From Pseudomonadota bacterium (GTDB taxonomy: Bacteria; Pseudomonadota; Gammaproteobacteria; Steroidobacterales; Steroidobacteraceae): 56,253 bases of DNA. The stretch is taken from the NCBI GenBank assembly GCA_021805275.1, contig JAJZFQ010000218.1, forward strand, positions 1-56,253. Reading direction: 5' to 3'. This document shows, piece by piece, positions 1-9,031 of the stretch. Made by a program: the position numbers and the translations under genes. Position 1 is the first letter of the stretch. Every line of letters starts with the position of its first letter. The notes under the pieces are model-generated. The model saw only the letters and a list, made by a program, of their open reading frames with translations, had not been told where the DNA came from and ran no database searches.

Positions 1-707
1 CGGTTCACGCCCGGCTCGACATCCGGGCGCTGGCGCGCTTTCCGCGGCTCAGCCGGCCCTCGGGCATCGGGCTGCACGTCGATTGGATGGACCTGCGCGG
101 CCTGCGCGGCCTGCGCGGCCTGCGCGGGGCGCTCGACACGCCCTTCGGCCGCTTCCTCCTGTCGTGGTTCGCATTCGCCTTTGCCGTGGCAGCGTTCTTC
201 TCGTATTTCCCGCTGATGCTGGCGCACAGCTACGGCATCGACCCCCATGCCAGCGCGCTGATCTACGCGGCCGCGGCCGCGGTCGGCATCGCGCTGTACA
301 TCCTCACCGGCCATCTCACCGCACGCTACGGGGCAGGCCGGATCTACCGACTCGGCCTGTGGATGCGCGTCGTTGGCTTCGCGCTGCTGCTCGCACCATT
401 CGTGCCGCAGGTCGGCGGCCGTACCGTGCTCGGAGCCGTCGGCTTCGTGGTGCTGGTCATCGCCTGGCCGCTGCTCAGCGTCGCCGGCACCGATCTGGGC
501 GCCAGTCTGACGCCCTTCAGCGAAGGCGCGGCAGTCGGGCTGCTCAATGCGGCGCTCGCGCTGGCCACCGCGCTCGGCATCGTGTGCAGCGGTCCGCTGG
601 TGGCGCACTGGGGATACGTGTCGATTCCGGTGATGGCGCTCGCCGGCCTACTGATCGCGCTCGTGCTCGGCAGAACCCCCCGCCCGCCCGCCGCTACGAC
701 GCGGTGA
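1..707 (+). CDS. MFS transporter, C-terminal part (5' end outside window)
   Basis: The frame is already open at the window's left edge, so the true start lies upstream. From about position 130 onward the product is a run of hydrophobic segments (roughly five or six membrane helices) separated by short basic loops such as TARYGAGRIYRLG, which resembles the Arg-rich loops of the major facilitator superfamily. I see no substrate-specific motif, so the cargo is unknown. The gene ends in TGA ten bases before the stop of the convergent EthD-like gene. The stretch before the first visible helix carries a 9-bp tandem repeat encoding Leu-Arg-Gly, described separately. MFS is a fold-level call; siderophore, sugar-phosphate or nucleoside permeases are all possible. 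Confidence 0.7.
   Translation, partial: VHARLDIRALARFPRLSRPSGIGLHVDWMDLRGLRGLRGLRGALDTPFGRFLLSWFAFAFAVAAFFSYFPLMLAHSYGIDPHASALIYAAAAAVGIALYILTGHLTARYGAGRIYRLGLWMRVVGFALLLAPFVPQVGGRTVLGAVGFVVLVIAWPLLSVAGTDLGASLTPFSEGAAVGLLNAALALATALGIVCSGPLVAHWGYVSIPVMALAGLLIALVLGRTPRPPAATTR
92..127. repeat. Four perfect 9-bp tandem repeats (cctgcgcgg)
   Basis: Four identical copies of cctgcgcgg run head to tail inside the MFS reading frame and encode LRGLRGLRGLRG just before a membrane helix. The unit length is a multiple of three, so copy-number change would lengthen or shorten a cytoplasmic loop without shifting the frame. Confidence 0.9.
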
Positions 708-716
708 GCGGCCGGC

Positions 717-1034
717 TCAGTGGCCGACCACCACTTCGCTCATCTGGATGAGCGGCGTCAGATCCGTGTAGTTGGCGATATCGGCGAGGATTTCCTGGGC
801 GTGCGGCCCGAATCCCGCCGCGAACGCCTCGGGCGAGTCGCAGAAGATGTGACACATGGCGAGGTAGGTCGCCGGCGTCTGGGCGTCGCCCCCTGCCAGT
901 CCCTTATCCACCGTGTAGTAGCGACACGTCTCACCCATGCGCTGCTTGACGAGCGGCATGTGCCGGTCACGGTAATAGTCGTGGTCGAATCGCGCCCCCG
1001 GCGTGTTCGGATACATCACGCTCACTTTGATCAC
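717..1034 (-). CDS. EthD-domain protein (dimeric alpha/beta barrel)
   Basis: A 105-residue protein with the layout of the EthD family: an opening VIKVSVMYPN strand, a central FDHDYYRDRHMPL motif with the conserved Asp-x-Tyr-Tyr and His-Met-Pro residues, and a closing TDLTPLIQMSEVV strand. EthD proteins are small ferredoxin-fold dimers that often accompany oxidative degradation genes; their chemistry is poorly defined. I chose the GTG at 1034 because a strong GAGGAGAGA ribosome site lies four bases upstream (1038-1046). A longer frame back to 1172 has no family similarity. It is convergent with the MFS gene and followed upstream by a gene-free region, so it is probably monocistronic. Confidence 0.8.
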   Translation of the reverse strand: MIKVSVMYPNTPGARFDHDYYRDRHMPLVKQRMGETCRYYTVDKGLAGGDAQTPATYLAMCHIFCDSPEAFAAGFGPHAQEILADIANYTDLTPLIQMSEVVVGH

Positions 1035-1506
1035 GGGTCTCTCCTCGGGCAATCGTGCGGGATAAGTGCCGCGGCATAGTGCGGCAGCGCGGACACGGCG
1101 ACAACTCGCCTCCGGTGCGCAAGCCCCGCTCCGGCGCGTTCGGCCGCCTTTGTGCCGGATCCAGAACACCACTGGGCGCCCTGCCCCGACTGCCCACCGT
1201 CCGGGCCGGGCAGCGCCGCGCAGGAGAGCCGCTCGTCCATCGCGTCCCTCGCTCCATCGCTCAAATGCGTCCGATCGTCGATGCCGGCAGCAGCCATCGC
1301 TGGCGTGCGCTCGCCGTAACCGTTCTCACCGCGGCAGCGGCACACTTCGATCCGCGACGCACCCGCCTGCAGGCAGGTATTTCCGCGGCATTCGCCGCAG
1401 TTCGCAACACCCCGGGGTTCATTGCGGGCCCCGGTCGAGTTCGTTAAGCTGGCTCGATCACACGCGACGGCGCTCCGTGCGCCCCGTCATCACAAGGGGA
1501 ACTTGA
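1035..1506. other. Gene-free intergenic region
   Basis: About 470 bases between the divergent EthD-like and propeller genes. Open frames here are low-complexity Arg-rich shadows of high GC with no family resemblance. It must hold the two divergent promoters, but I cannot point to convincing -10/-35 boxes. A purine-rich AAGGGGA site sits just before the ATG at 1507. Confidence 0.6.
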
Positions 1507-4500
1507 ATGATCCACGTCGATGCACGCCTCGTCCGCGGCAGATCCCTGATCCTGGCACTGGCGGCGCTCGTAGGCGCACCGCTCGTCGCGCACGCCGCGC
1601 CCCTGCAGGCATTTCTCGGCGGCAAACTTACCTGGCGCAGCATCGGACCGGACATCGGTGGACGTGTCGTCGCAGTGACGGGCGTACCGGGCCAGCAGAA
1701 CCTGTTCTACATGGGCTCGGTGGACGGTGGCGTCTGGAAGAGCACTGATTACGGTATCCGCTGGCATAACATCACCGACGGCAAGTGGACCTCGGCGAGC
1801 GGCAGCGTCGGTGCCATCACCGTCGCCCCCTCGAACGCCAATATCATCTACGTCGGCACCGGCGAGGCGGACATCCGCAACGACATGGTCACCGGCGATG
1901 GCATGTTCAAGTCGGTCGACGGCGGCAAGACCTGGAAGTACACCGGGCTCGCCGACACCCGCACGACCAGCGCGATCGTCGTCAACCCGCACAACCCCGA
2001 CATCGTGTACGTCGCCTCCATGGGACACGTGTTCAAGCCCGACCCGAACCGCGGCGTGTTCAAGTCCACCGACGGCGGCAAGACCTGGCACAAGGTGCTG
2101 TTCGTCAATGACAAGACCGGCGCCATCGACGTAGTAATGGATCCGCGCGATCCGCAGGTGCTGTATGCGGCCATGTGGCAGGCACAGCGCCTGCCGTGGA
2201 AGCTGATCGACGGCGGCCCGGGCAGCGGCCTGTACAAGAGCACCGACGGCGGGGCGCACTGGACGAACATCTCGCGCCGCCCTGGACTGCCGCACGGTCT
2301 GCTCGGCCGCATCGGCGTGTCGGTCGCCGCCAGCGACCCGAACGTCCTCTACGCGATCATCCAGTCGAAGCACGGCGGCGTGTTCCGCTCGAGCGACGCG
2401 GGCAAGACCTGGCAGCACGTCAACGACAACTGGAGCCTGCGCCAGCGCGGCTTTTACTACACCTCGGTGTTCGTCGATCCGACCGATCCGAACACGCTGT
2501 ACGTGCCCAACGTCGACGGCACGTGGGTGTCGCACGACGGCGGCAAAGCGTTCGCGCTGCTGCACATGCGCCACGGCGACAACCACATCGTGTGGATCAA
2601 TCCGCAGCACCCGAAGATCCTGCTGGTCGGCGATGACGGCGGCGCGACGGTGTCCACCGATGGCGGCAAGACGTGGAGCACCGAGCACAACCAGCCGACC
2701 GGCCAGTTCTACCACGTCGCGATCGACCAGGCGTTCCCGTTCAACGTGTACGGCGCGCAGCAGGACGAGGGTTCGTTCGAGGGCCCGAGCGCGATGCCGG
2801 GCGGTGCCATTCCCGTGTCGGCGTGGCATTCGGTGGCGCTCGGGGAGAGCACGTTCGTCGCGCCCAAGCCCTCGAGCCGCTACGTGACCTACGGCGCCGA
2901 CTATTACACGGTGATGGAGAGCTACAACCGGCTCACCGGGATGCGCCGCGACGTGAGCCCCTCGCCGATGTACATGGATGGCGGCGATGCCGCGCGGATG
3001 CAGTACCGCTTCGGGTGGACGCATCCGATCTTCTTCTCGCCGGACGATCCGCAGGACCTGTTCCTCGCCTCCCAGTACGTCATGGTCAGCAAGGACCATG
3101 GCCGCACCTGGAAGGTGATCAGCCCGGATCTGACGCGCAACGACCCGGCGACCGAGGGTCCCACGGGCGGCCCGATCGACCTGGATCAGACCGGCGCGGA
3201 GGTGTTCCCGGACATCTCGGCGCTCGCGGTCTCACGGGTGAACGCGAAGGTGATCTGGGCAGGCTCGCAGGACGGACTGGTGCACGTGACGGCCGACGGC
3301 GGCAAGCACTGGCGCCTGGTCACCCCGCCGCAGCTGAAGGAGTGGGCGAAGATCACCTCGATCGAGCCGTCGCATGTCGCCGCAGGCACCGCCTACCTGA
3401 GCGCCTCGCGCTACATGTGGGACGACTACCACCCCTACGTGTTCAAGACCACGGACTACGGCCGGCACTGGTCGATGCTGACGACCGGCCTGCCCGAGAA
3501 CCAGTACGTGTTCGTGATCAAGCAGGACCCGGACGATGCCTCGCTGCTGTTCCTCGGCACCGGGAACACCGTCTACGTCAGTCTCGACGGCGGCGCGCAC
3601 TGGACGCCGCTCGGGATCAACCTACCGCACGTGCAGGTTCGTGACCTCGCCATCGACACCCGCGAGGGCGAGGTGGTGGCGGCCACGCACGGCCGCTCGT
3701 TCTGGATTCTGGGCAACCTGGCACTGCTCGAGCAGATGTCGCACGCGGCACAGCCGGCGGCCGACGCCGCCTTCCTGTATGCGCCCCAGACGGCGTGGCT
3801 GACGCACGCGTACGGCCAGGACCCCGAGGCCGAGCGGCACGAGTCCGTCGGCACCAACCCGCCATTCGGCGCGACGGTGTTCTTCCATCTGCCGGCCAAC
3901 TACGACGGCAAGAGGCCCGCCAGCCTGACGTTCCTCGACGCTCAGGGCAACCTCATCCAGCACTACAGCCTGCACCTGAAGGTCAAGCAGAAGAAGCAGC
4001 CGGCCACGGTGCGCGACAACCTGCTGCCCTCCCAGGCGAAACAAATCGCCGACCGGAAGAGAACGGCGATGTCCCCCGGCATGAACACGCTGCAGTGGAA
4101 TCTGCGTTACGCCGACGCCACCGACGCGATCGGCTGGGAAAACCCCGAGGTCACCGATGGCCTCGGGGCGAGCTCGCAGGGCCCGCTGGTCAACCCGGGG
4201 CTCTACACGGTCGTGCTGCGCTACGGCGGACACTCGTACCGGCAGACCCTGCGGGTGAAGCTCGATCCGCGGGTGCACACGACCGCGGCGATCCTGAAGC
4301 AACACCTGGCGTTGCAGCTCGCGCTGCACCGCTCGGTGGATGTCCTCGACCGCGACATCAACTCGGCTATCCTGCTGCGCCGTCGCCTGCTCAAGGCGGT
4401 TGCCGCACACAAGGTCGATGCGGCCGCGGCCGCCCCGGTACTCAAGGAAATCCACGACGCCCTGCACGCCGTGGTGCAGCGTCGCCTGCGCTCGAGCGAG

Positions 4501-4683
4501 GGTGACACGGAGCACAACATGAGGCTGCGCAGCTTCCTGGCATTCCTGCAGTCGAGCATCGGGCTGGATTACCGCGCACCGGATCCGGCGCAGATCGCCG
4601 CGTTCAACACGCTGGAAAGCCGCGCGCGCCAGGGAGAAGCGCGACTGCGGGCCGTTACCGCGGCCGGCGAGCAGCTGCTCTGA
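1507..4683 (+). CDS. Secreted VPS10/sortilin-like Asp-box beta-propeller protein
   Basis: A 1058-residue exported protein. Residues 1-30 form a signal peptide ending in AHA. The body carries eleven Asp-box (BNR) motifs of the S/T-x-D-x-G-x-x-W type, from STDYGIRW at residue 79 to SLDGGAHW near 698, as expected for one or two large beta-propellers of the VPS10/sortilin-like family. The motif ATHGRSFWILGNL around residue 722 is typical of bacterial members, which are usually annotated as glycosyl hydrolases although activity has rarely been shown. The last 300 residues are a separate region with a charged helical end (after about 920). It is the only gene on this strand here and ends at a strong palindromic terminator. 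Function in sugar or peptide binding in the periplasm or at the surface is inferred, not shown. Confidence 0.85.
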   Translation: MIHVDARLVRGRSLILALAALVGAPLVAHAAPLQAFLGGKLTWRSIGPDIGGRVVAVTGVPGQQNLFYMGSVDGGVWKSTDYGIRWHNITDGKWTSASGSVGAITVAPSNANIIYVGTGEADIRNDMVTGDGMFKSVDGGKTWKYTGLADTRTTSAIVVNPHNPDIVYVASMGHVFKPDPNRGVFKSTDGGKTWHKVLFVNDKTGAIDVVMDPRDPQVLYAAMWQAQRLPWKLIDGGPGSGLYKSTDGGAHWTNISRRPGLPHGLLGRIGVSVAASDPNVLYAIIQSKHGGVFRSSDAGKTWQHVNDNWSLRQRGFYYTSVFVDPTDPNTLYVPNVDGTWVSHDGGKAFALLHMRHGDNHIVWINPQHPKILLVGDDGGATVSTDGGKTWSTEHNQPTGQFYHVAIDQAFPFNVYGAQQDEGSFEGPSAMPGGAIPVSAWHSVALGESTFVAPKPSSRYVTYGADYYTVMESYNRLTGMRRDVSPSPMYMDGGDAARMQYRFGWTHPIFFSPDDPQDLFLASQYVMVSKDHGRTWKVISPDLTRNDPATEGPTGGPIDLDQTGAEVFPDISALAVSRVNAKVIWAGSQDGLVHVTADGGKHWRLVTPPQLKEWAKITSIEPSHVAAGTAYLSASRYMWDDYHPYVFKTTDYGRHWSMLTTGLPENQYVFVIKQDPDDASLLFLGTGNTVYVSLDGGAHWTPLGINLPHVQVRDLAIDTREGEVVAATHGRSFWILGNLALLEQMSHAAQPAADAAFLYAPQTAWLTHAYGQDPEAERHESVGTNPPFGATVFFHLPANYDGKRPASLTFLDAQGNLIQHYSLHLKVKQKKQPATVRDNLLPSQAKQIADRKRTAMSPGMNTLQWNLRYADATDAIGWENPEVTDGLGASSQGPLVNPGLYTVVLRYGGHSYRQTLRVKLDPRVHTTAAILKQHLALQLALHRSVDVLDRDINSAILLRRRLLKAVAAHKVDAAAAAPVLKEIHDALHAVVQRRLRSSEGDTEHNMRLRSFLAFLQSSIGLDYRAPDPAQIAAFNTLESRARQGEARLRAVTAAGEQLL

Positions 4684-4687
4684 GGCG

Positions 4688-4725
4688 GCGACCGCGTTCG
4701 GCGCCGCGGCGCCGAACGCGGTCGC
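4688..4725. terminator. 38-bp perfect palindrome, bidirectional terminator
   Basis: Two 17-base arms (4688-4704 and 4709-4725) are perfect reverse complements around a CGCG centre, so the whole 38 bases are a palindrome. It lies between the stop codons of two convergent genes and its right end is the first base of the CPBP stop codon. No T-tract follows on either strand, so termination would rely on the very stable GC stem. Confidence 0.75.
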
Positions 4726-5564
4726 TACTGGCGCAACACGCGCCAGCAGACCACCAGACCGTAGACCAGGATCAGGGCGGCGAGCGCCGCCAGGGCGAGG
4801 TGGATTACCTCGCGTGCGAGGCTACCGCTCGGGGCGGCCAGCTCGAGCCAGGCGGAGAAGACGATGAGCCCGTCGAACGCCAGGTGCGTCGCCACGCTCC
4901 AGCGCAGGCCGAAGGCGACACGGATATAGGCCAGACCCACCCCCACCAGAAACTGCGGCAGCGCCAGCACGAGCGTCCACCAGACCGGGGTGTTGGAATA
5001 GACCGCCGCGTGCGCGGCCCCGAAGAGAAGGCACGACGCCCAGAACACCCCGGCACCGTTGCGCCGGAAGAACTCCACTGTGCCCGCGCGCGCGTAGCGG
5101 TAGAGCAGCAGGCTGATCAGCGCTGCCGGCAACAACGCCCAGAAGGCGTAGAAGTAATGCCGGATGGTGCTGATAGCGGACGGGTGCTCGAAATTCAGGC
5201 GCAGCGCGAGGAAGGTGTAGCAGATGAAGAAGGCCAGCCCGACGAAGATCGGCCGCGGGGCGGTGGAGAGAAACGCCCGGTAGCCGAACTCCTCCAGCAC
5301 CGGCGCCAGCAGCACGATCGCCGAGGCCGGCAGCGAGGGGTGCGTGACGAGGTACGTCTGGAAGGTGTCCGGGGCGACCTGCCAGCCGAACCAGTGCGCG
5401 AGCAGCCCGTCGCACTGTCCGCCTGCAAAGCCGAGCAACAGCAGCAGACTCACCCAGCCGAACCATTGCCAAGCGGTGAGTTGCCGCGACGGGCGTGCGG
5501 CGAGCACCGGATGGGCCAGAAAATGCAGCAGCGGCTCGTGTGATCTCGGCGATGCGTCAGTCAT
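4725..5564 (-). CDS. CPBP-family intramembrane glutamic protease (Rce1/Abi-like)
   Basis: A 279-residue polytopic membrane protein with all three CPBP signature motifs: EExxxR at E91-E92-R96 (LEEFGYR), FxxxH at F181-H185 (FGAAH), and a third motif H227-x3-D231 (THLAFD) where Asn or Asp is usual. These residues form the active site of Rce1-type glutamate proteases. About seven or eight hydrophobic segments are visible. Bacterial members process membrane-associated peptides or act in immunity to self-made bacteriocins, but no bacteriocin gene is next to it, so the substrate is unknown. It is monocistronic and convergent with the propeller gene. Confidence 0.85.
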   Translation of the reverse strand: MTDASPRSHEPLLHFLAHPVLAARPSRQLTAWQWFGWVSLLLLLGFAGGQCDGLLAHWFGWQVAPDTFQTYLVTHPSLPASAIVLLAPVLEEFGYRAFLSTAPRPIFVGLAFFICYTFLALRLNFEHPSAISTIRHYFYAFWALLPAALISLLLYRYARAGTVEFFRRNGAGVFWASCLLFGAAHAAVYSNTPVWWTLVLALPQFLVGVGLAYIRVAFGLRWSVATHLAFDGLIVFSAWLELAAPSGSLAREVIHLALAALAALILVYGLVVCWRVLRQ

Positions 5565-5696
5565 GGTCTGATTCCGTCGACCGGTCCTTTCCGCGCAAAC
5601 AACGCCATCCCGATCTTAGCGATCCGCTGCCCGTCCATTCCGCGACGCCCGTCATGTATCACGGCGCGACCGGCCACACAACCGGGCACGCTTTGC

Positions 5697-5723
5697 TGCC
5701 GAGCCGCCGGCGGCGGCTCGGCA
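5697..5723 (-). terminator. Hairpin directly after the LysR-family gene
   Basis: Arms 5697-5708 and 5712-5723 are perfect 12-base reverse complements (tgccgagccgcc and its complement) with a three-base loop, directly abutting the TGA of the LysR-family gene. No clear U-tract follows on the minus strand. Confidence 0.55.
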
Positions 5724-6629
5724 TCATCGGGGAGCATTGCCCCGCGACCCGGGACGCAGCCGCTCGTGCAGAAAGTCGATCAACGCCCTGACCCGGAAGG
5801 GGATGTGGCGGTTGCCAGGCAGCACGGCGTAGATGCCAATCTCCGGGAGCGCGAAGCCGCTCAGGATCGCCCGCAGGGAGCCGTTTTCCAGCGCCTCCTC
5901 GGCGAGAAAGCGCGGCTGACAGGTGATGCCCAGGCCCTCGACGGCCGCCTGCAGCAGCACACTGCCGCTGCTCGCCTGGATGCGCCCGTGCACCGGGACC
6001 TGGATCGTCTCGCCGTTCACGATGAACGTCCAGGACGCGCTGGCGGCCAGCGTGTACGCGAGGCACTCGTGCCGTGTCAGCTCCTCCGGATGAGCCGGTT
6101 CGCCGTGCCGCTCGAGGTAGTCCGGGGATGCGACCACGACGAGTTGCGCGGTGCCGAGGCGGCGGGCCACTTCCAGTTGGCCGAGGCGCTCGGTGATGCG
6201 GATGGCCAGATCGATGCCCTCCTCGACGAGACGGCTGCGCCGGTCCGTGAAATCCAGGTTCAGCGCGATCTCCGGGTACTGCTTGCTGAACGCGAGCAGC
6301 GCCGGGGCGAGGTGGCGCTGGCCGAAGCCTACCGGCAGGCTGAGGCGGATCAGCCCCCGCGGTCGTTGCTGCTGGGCGTCGAGGCCCGTTTCGGCGCTCT
6401 CGACCAGCGCGAGAATTTCCCGGCACTTGTCCCGGTACGCCGCGCCGGCGGAGGTGAGGGCGAGCCGGCGGGTGCTGCGCGCGAGGAGCTTCGCGCCGAG
6501 GCGGCCCTCAAGCGCACTGATCCGCCGGGTGACCACCGAGCGAGCAAGCCCCATTTGCTGGGCGACGAGGGAGAAGCTCCCCTGGTCGGCGACGCGCACG
6601 AACAGGCGCATGGCATCGAGCTGGTCCAT
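5724..6629 (-). CDS. LysR-family transcriptional regulator
   Basis: A 301-residue protein with the standard LysR layout. An N-terminal winged helix-turn-helix (residues 1-60: [20 protein letters not shown] through the [16 protein letters not shown] wing) is followed by a linker helix and a periplasmic-binding-protein-like effector domain (about 90-295). The DNA-binding part most resembles the DsdC/AphT-like branch that opens with MDxLxAMRxFVxV. The target is unknown; it stands alone, with the CDGSH gene starting about 220 bp away in the opposite direction. An inverted repeat overlaps its start codon and may be an autoregulatory site. Confidence 0.92.
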   Translation of the reverse strand: MDQLDAMRLFVRVADQGSFSLVAQQMGLARSVVTRRISALEGRLGAKLLARSTRRLALTSAGAAYRDKCREILALVESAETGLDAQQQRPRGLIRLSLPVGFGQRHLAPALLAFSKQYPEIALNLDFTDRRSRLVEEGIDLAIRITERLGQLEVARRLGTAQLVVVASPDYLERHGEPAHPEELTRHECLAYTLAASASWTFIVNGETIQVPVHGRIQASSGSVLLQAAVEGLGITCQPRFLAEEALENGSLRAILSGFALPEIGIYAVLPGNRHIPFRVRALIDFLHERLRPGSRGNAPR

Positions 6630-6649
6630 TGTTGTCGTTAAAGCAACAA
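6629..6649. promoter_or_regulatory. Inverted repeat over the LysR-gene start (TTGTTG-N9-CAACAA)
   Basis: A perfect 6-base inverted repeat with nine-base spacer begins at the first base of the LysR start codon and extends into the leader. LysR proteins commonly bind dyads near their own promoter, so an autoregulatory role is possible, but position over the start codon is unusual. Confidence 0.3.
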
Positions 6650-6852
6650 AGAATTACTCATTGTCTCCTATTTCACACAGACGCGCTGCGATACAGTCCG
6701 CCGTCCCCCGCCCGCGTGATGCGAGATCGCAGGTAAAACATAGGGTTATGTGCCAGCCTACGGGCAGTGCGGGCACGCCACCGGACGTTCCGGCGGCGAT
6801 CGATTTCACCGCGGCGCAGCCGCCGTCCTGGAAGCCAACGAGGAACGAGACC

Positions 6853-7092
6853 ATGAGCGAAGCGACGATTGCCCAGAAGACCCCCTACGCCGTCGAGGTC
6901 GAGGCGGGCAAGAGCTACTGGTGGTGTGCCTGCGGCCGCAGCAAGAACCAGCCGTTCTGCGACGGCTCCCACAAGGGCACGGGTCTGGGGCCGCTCGAGC
7001 ACAAGCCGCAGAAGAGCGGCACCGCGTACTTCTGCGGCTGCAAGCACACGGCCCACGCGCCGCTGTGCGACGGTGCGCACCAGAAGTTATAA
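6853..7092 (+). CDS. Dual CDGSH iron-sulfur domain protein
   Basis: A 79-residue protein with two CDGSH-type modules. The first has C25-x-C27, then C36-D-G-S-H40; the second has C61-x-C63, then C72-D-G-A-H76, so one Ser is replaced by Ala while the four ligands (three Cys, one His) of each [2Fe-2S] cluster are kept. Bacterial two-domain CDGSH proteins are small soluble electron-transfer or redox-sensing proteins of unknown partner. The ATG at 6853 is preceded by a gaggaacgaga purine-rich ribosome site. It is divergent from the LysR gene and 136 bases before the GFA gene. Confidence 0.9.
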   Translation: MSEATIAQKTPYAVEVEAGKSYWWCACGRSKNQPFCDGSHKGTGLGPLEHKPQKSGTAYFCGCKHTAHAPLCDGAHQKL

Positions 7093-7228
7093 CGCCGCCG
7101 GGCAACATCCTGCCGCGCGCACCCGCCTCGAGACTCGCGTCCGGGCAGCGGTGCGCGCGGCGACCGCGATTGACGACTGCCGGTGCCAGACCTATGCTGA
7201 ATTGCATCGGATTGCACGGAGAGTGCGC

Positions 7229-7660
7229 GTGAACGCAACGGTACATCAGGGGCAGTGCTTCTGCGGCCGAGTCCGCTTCCAGCTCAGCGGCGAACCGGTC
7301 GCCATGGGCTACTGTCACTGCGAGTCATGCCGGCACTGGTCCGCAGGCCCCGTCAACGCCTTCTCACTCTGGAAGCCCGAGGCGTTCAAGATCACCGCCG
7401 GCGCCGAGGCGATCGGCAGCTACCACAAGACCGCGCAGAGCCTCCGCAAGTGGTGCAAGGACTGCGGCGGCCACCTGTTCACGGATCATCCCGGCTTTGG
7501 CCTGATCGACGTCTACGCCGCCGTGCTGCCGACACTGGCATTCCGTCCGGCCGTTCACGTGCATTACCAGGAAACGGTCCTGCACATCCACGACGGCCAG
7601 CCGAAGATGAAAGACCTGCCGGCCGAGATGGGCGGCTCGGGCGTGGCGCTGCCCGAATAA
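7229..7660 (+). CDS. GFA-domain (glutathione-dependent formaldehyde-activating-like) zinc protein
   Basis: A 143-residue protein with the cysteine pattern of the GFA/CENP-V family: C10-x-C12 in CFCGRVRF, C29-x-C31-x2-C34 in YCHCESC, and C76-x2-C79 in CKDCG. These bind the structural and catalytic zinc ions. Family members are often annotated as S-(hydroxymethyl)glutathione synthases, but the activity of most is unproven. The GTG at 7229 has a GGAGA site at about 7 bases and starts exactly at the conserved domain; the longer frame upstream overlaps the CDGSH gene and looks like shadow. Confidence 0.85.
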   Translation: MNATVHQGQCFCGRVRFQLSGEPVAMGYCHCESCRHWSAGPVNAFSLWKPEAFKITAGAEAIGSYHKTAQSLRKWCKDCGGHLFTDHPGFGLIDVYAAVLPTLAFRPAVHVHYQETVLHIHDGQPKMKDLPAEMGGSGVALPE

Positions 7661-7865
7661 CCTGCCGCCCATCCGTCGCCCGCTCGAAGCCGCTCGCTGC
7701 GCCCCCCCGGGGCGCCTGCCCGCGCTCTGCCTGGCCCAACACCCCGCCCTCGCGGCGCGCGTTACAACCCGCAACGCTGATGACTCGAGAGCCCCGATGG
7801 GTTGCGCAACACGCGAGCCGCTCGAGCGGCATCCGCCTCGAGTCTAGAGCGCACCGGAACGCGCC

Positions 7866-8081
7866 TCAGACTCTGAGGAGCGCTGCCGTGTCCCGACGCG
7901 AATCGGCCACGGCAGCGCACGGAACCTGCCTATGCAGCACGGGGGGCACGCGTGCAAATGCGGTGCTGGAAGCGGTCGGCGCCGGATGCGCGATGGCGGC
8001 GGGGGCGAAGGCAAGCGCGGTACCGGCGGCGGTCATGACCACGGCAAGTGCGGCAGCAATCAGTCTCGGCAGCGTATTCAT
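7866..8081 (-). CDS. Small exported protein of unknown function
   Basis: A 71-residue frame starting at an ATG (8081) with a GGGAGA ribosome site. Residues 1-31 look like a signal peptide: basic start MNTLPRL, a hydrophobic Ala/Val core and a possible cleavage site at AIAHP. The mature part would be about 40 residues with one Cys and no recognised motif. It is convergent with the GFA gene and divergent from the ABC operon. The start context argues that it is real, but the lack of any family match keeps confidence moderate. Confidence 0.5.
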   Translation of the reverse strand: MNTLPRLIAAALAVVMTAAGTALAFAPAAIAHPAPTASSTAFARVPPVLHRQVPCAAVADSRRDTAALLRV

Positions 8082-8215
8082 GGCGAAATCTCCCGTGTGA
8101 TGCCCCAAGAACACGCGAGGTCCGGGGAAAGTTGCACGTGCGCACGAGAGCAAACACCTCCGGGCGCGGTGCCGTGCCTTCCCGCTCAGCGCCTGGTGCT
8201 GATATCGTGCCGGCG

Positions 8216-9031
8216 ATGCACGCCCCGCCCGATCCTCACCACGCGTCCGAATCCGGTGCCGAACCCGATCCGGCCGGCGCCGATGTCGTGCTCAGCGTCG
8301 CGGACCTGTACAAGCGCTATGGCGAGACCGTCGCGGTCGATCGAATCTCGTTCGAGGTGCGCCGGCGCGAGGTGCTCGGCCTGCTCGGCCCGAACGGCGC
8401 CGGCAAGACCACCACGATCAACATGATCCTCGGGGTGCTGAGCCCGACCAGCGGCCGCATCCACATCGCGGGCATCGACCTGCAGCGCCATCGGGCCGCC
8501 GCGCTGGCGCAGGCGAACTTCTCGGCCGTCTACGCGCCGCTGCCCGGCAACCTCACCGTCGAGCAGAACCTGAGATTCTTCGGCCTGGTGTACAGCGTGG
8601 CGCGCCTCGGGGAGCGTGTCGAGGCGCTGCTCGAGTCCTTCGATCTGCTGCGCCTGAGAAACACCAAGTGCGGCCTGCTCTCCTCGGGCGAACAGACGCG
8701 GGTCGCGCTCGCCAAGGCAGTGCTCAACCGTCCGCGACTGCTGCTGCTCGATGAGCCAACGGCGTCGCTCGATCCCTCCGCGGCGCAGACGATCCGCGCG
8801 CGCATCCGCGAGCTCGCCATCGAGGGCGGATGCGGCATCCTCTGGACTTCGCACAACATGTATGAAGTCGAAGCGGTCTGCGACCGCGTGCTGTTTCTCT
8901 CCCGGGGGAAGATCCTGCTCGAGGGCGATCCGCGGCGGCTGCCCGGGCAACACGGCGCGGCCACGCTGGAGGAGCTGTTCATCCGCCTGGCGCGCGAGCC
9001 GCTCGGCGATCCAGCGGAGCACGTCGGTTGA
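8216..9031 (+). CDS. ABC transporter ATP-binding protein (ABC-2/NodI type)
   Basis: A 271-residue nucleotide-binding subunit. Walker A GPNGAGKTT is at residues 58-66, the signature LSSGEQTRVALAKA is a variant of LSGGQ with Ser-Ser-Gly-Glu, Walker B plus D-loop is LLLLDEPTASLD, and the switch His lies in TSHNMYEVE. The short C-terminal tail and a permease encoded directly downstream mark it as the ATPase of an ABC-2 exporter of the NodI/DrrA/CcmA-like group. Substrates of such two-gene systems include antibiotics, polysaccharide or lipid; none is indicated here. The ATG at 8216 was chosen because the ATPase fold starts about 25 residues later; a weak ribosome site makes this uncertain. Confidence 0.9.
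   Translation: MHAPPDPHHASESGAEPDPAGADVVLSVADLYKRYGETVAVDRISFEVRRREVLGLLGPNGAGKTTTINMILGVLSPTSGRIHIAGIDLQRHRAAALAQANFSAVYAPLPGNLTVEQNLRFFGLVYSVARLGERVEALLESFDLLRLRNTKCGLLSSGEQTRVALAKAVLNRPRLLLLDEPTASLDPSAAQTIRARIRELAIEGGCGILWTSHNMYEVEAVCDRVLFLSRGKILLEGDPRRLPGQHGAATLEELFIRLAREPLGDPAEHVG

Noticed and set aside
1444..3099. 551-codon minus-strand frame over the propeller gene
   Set aside because: It overlaps the Asp-box repeats of the real gene and only mirrors their periodicity.
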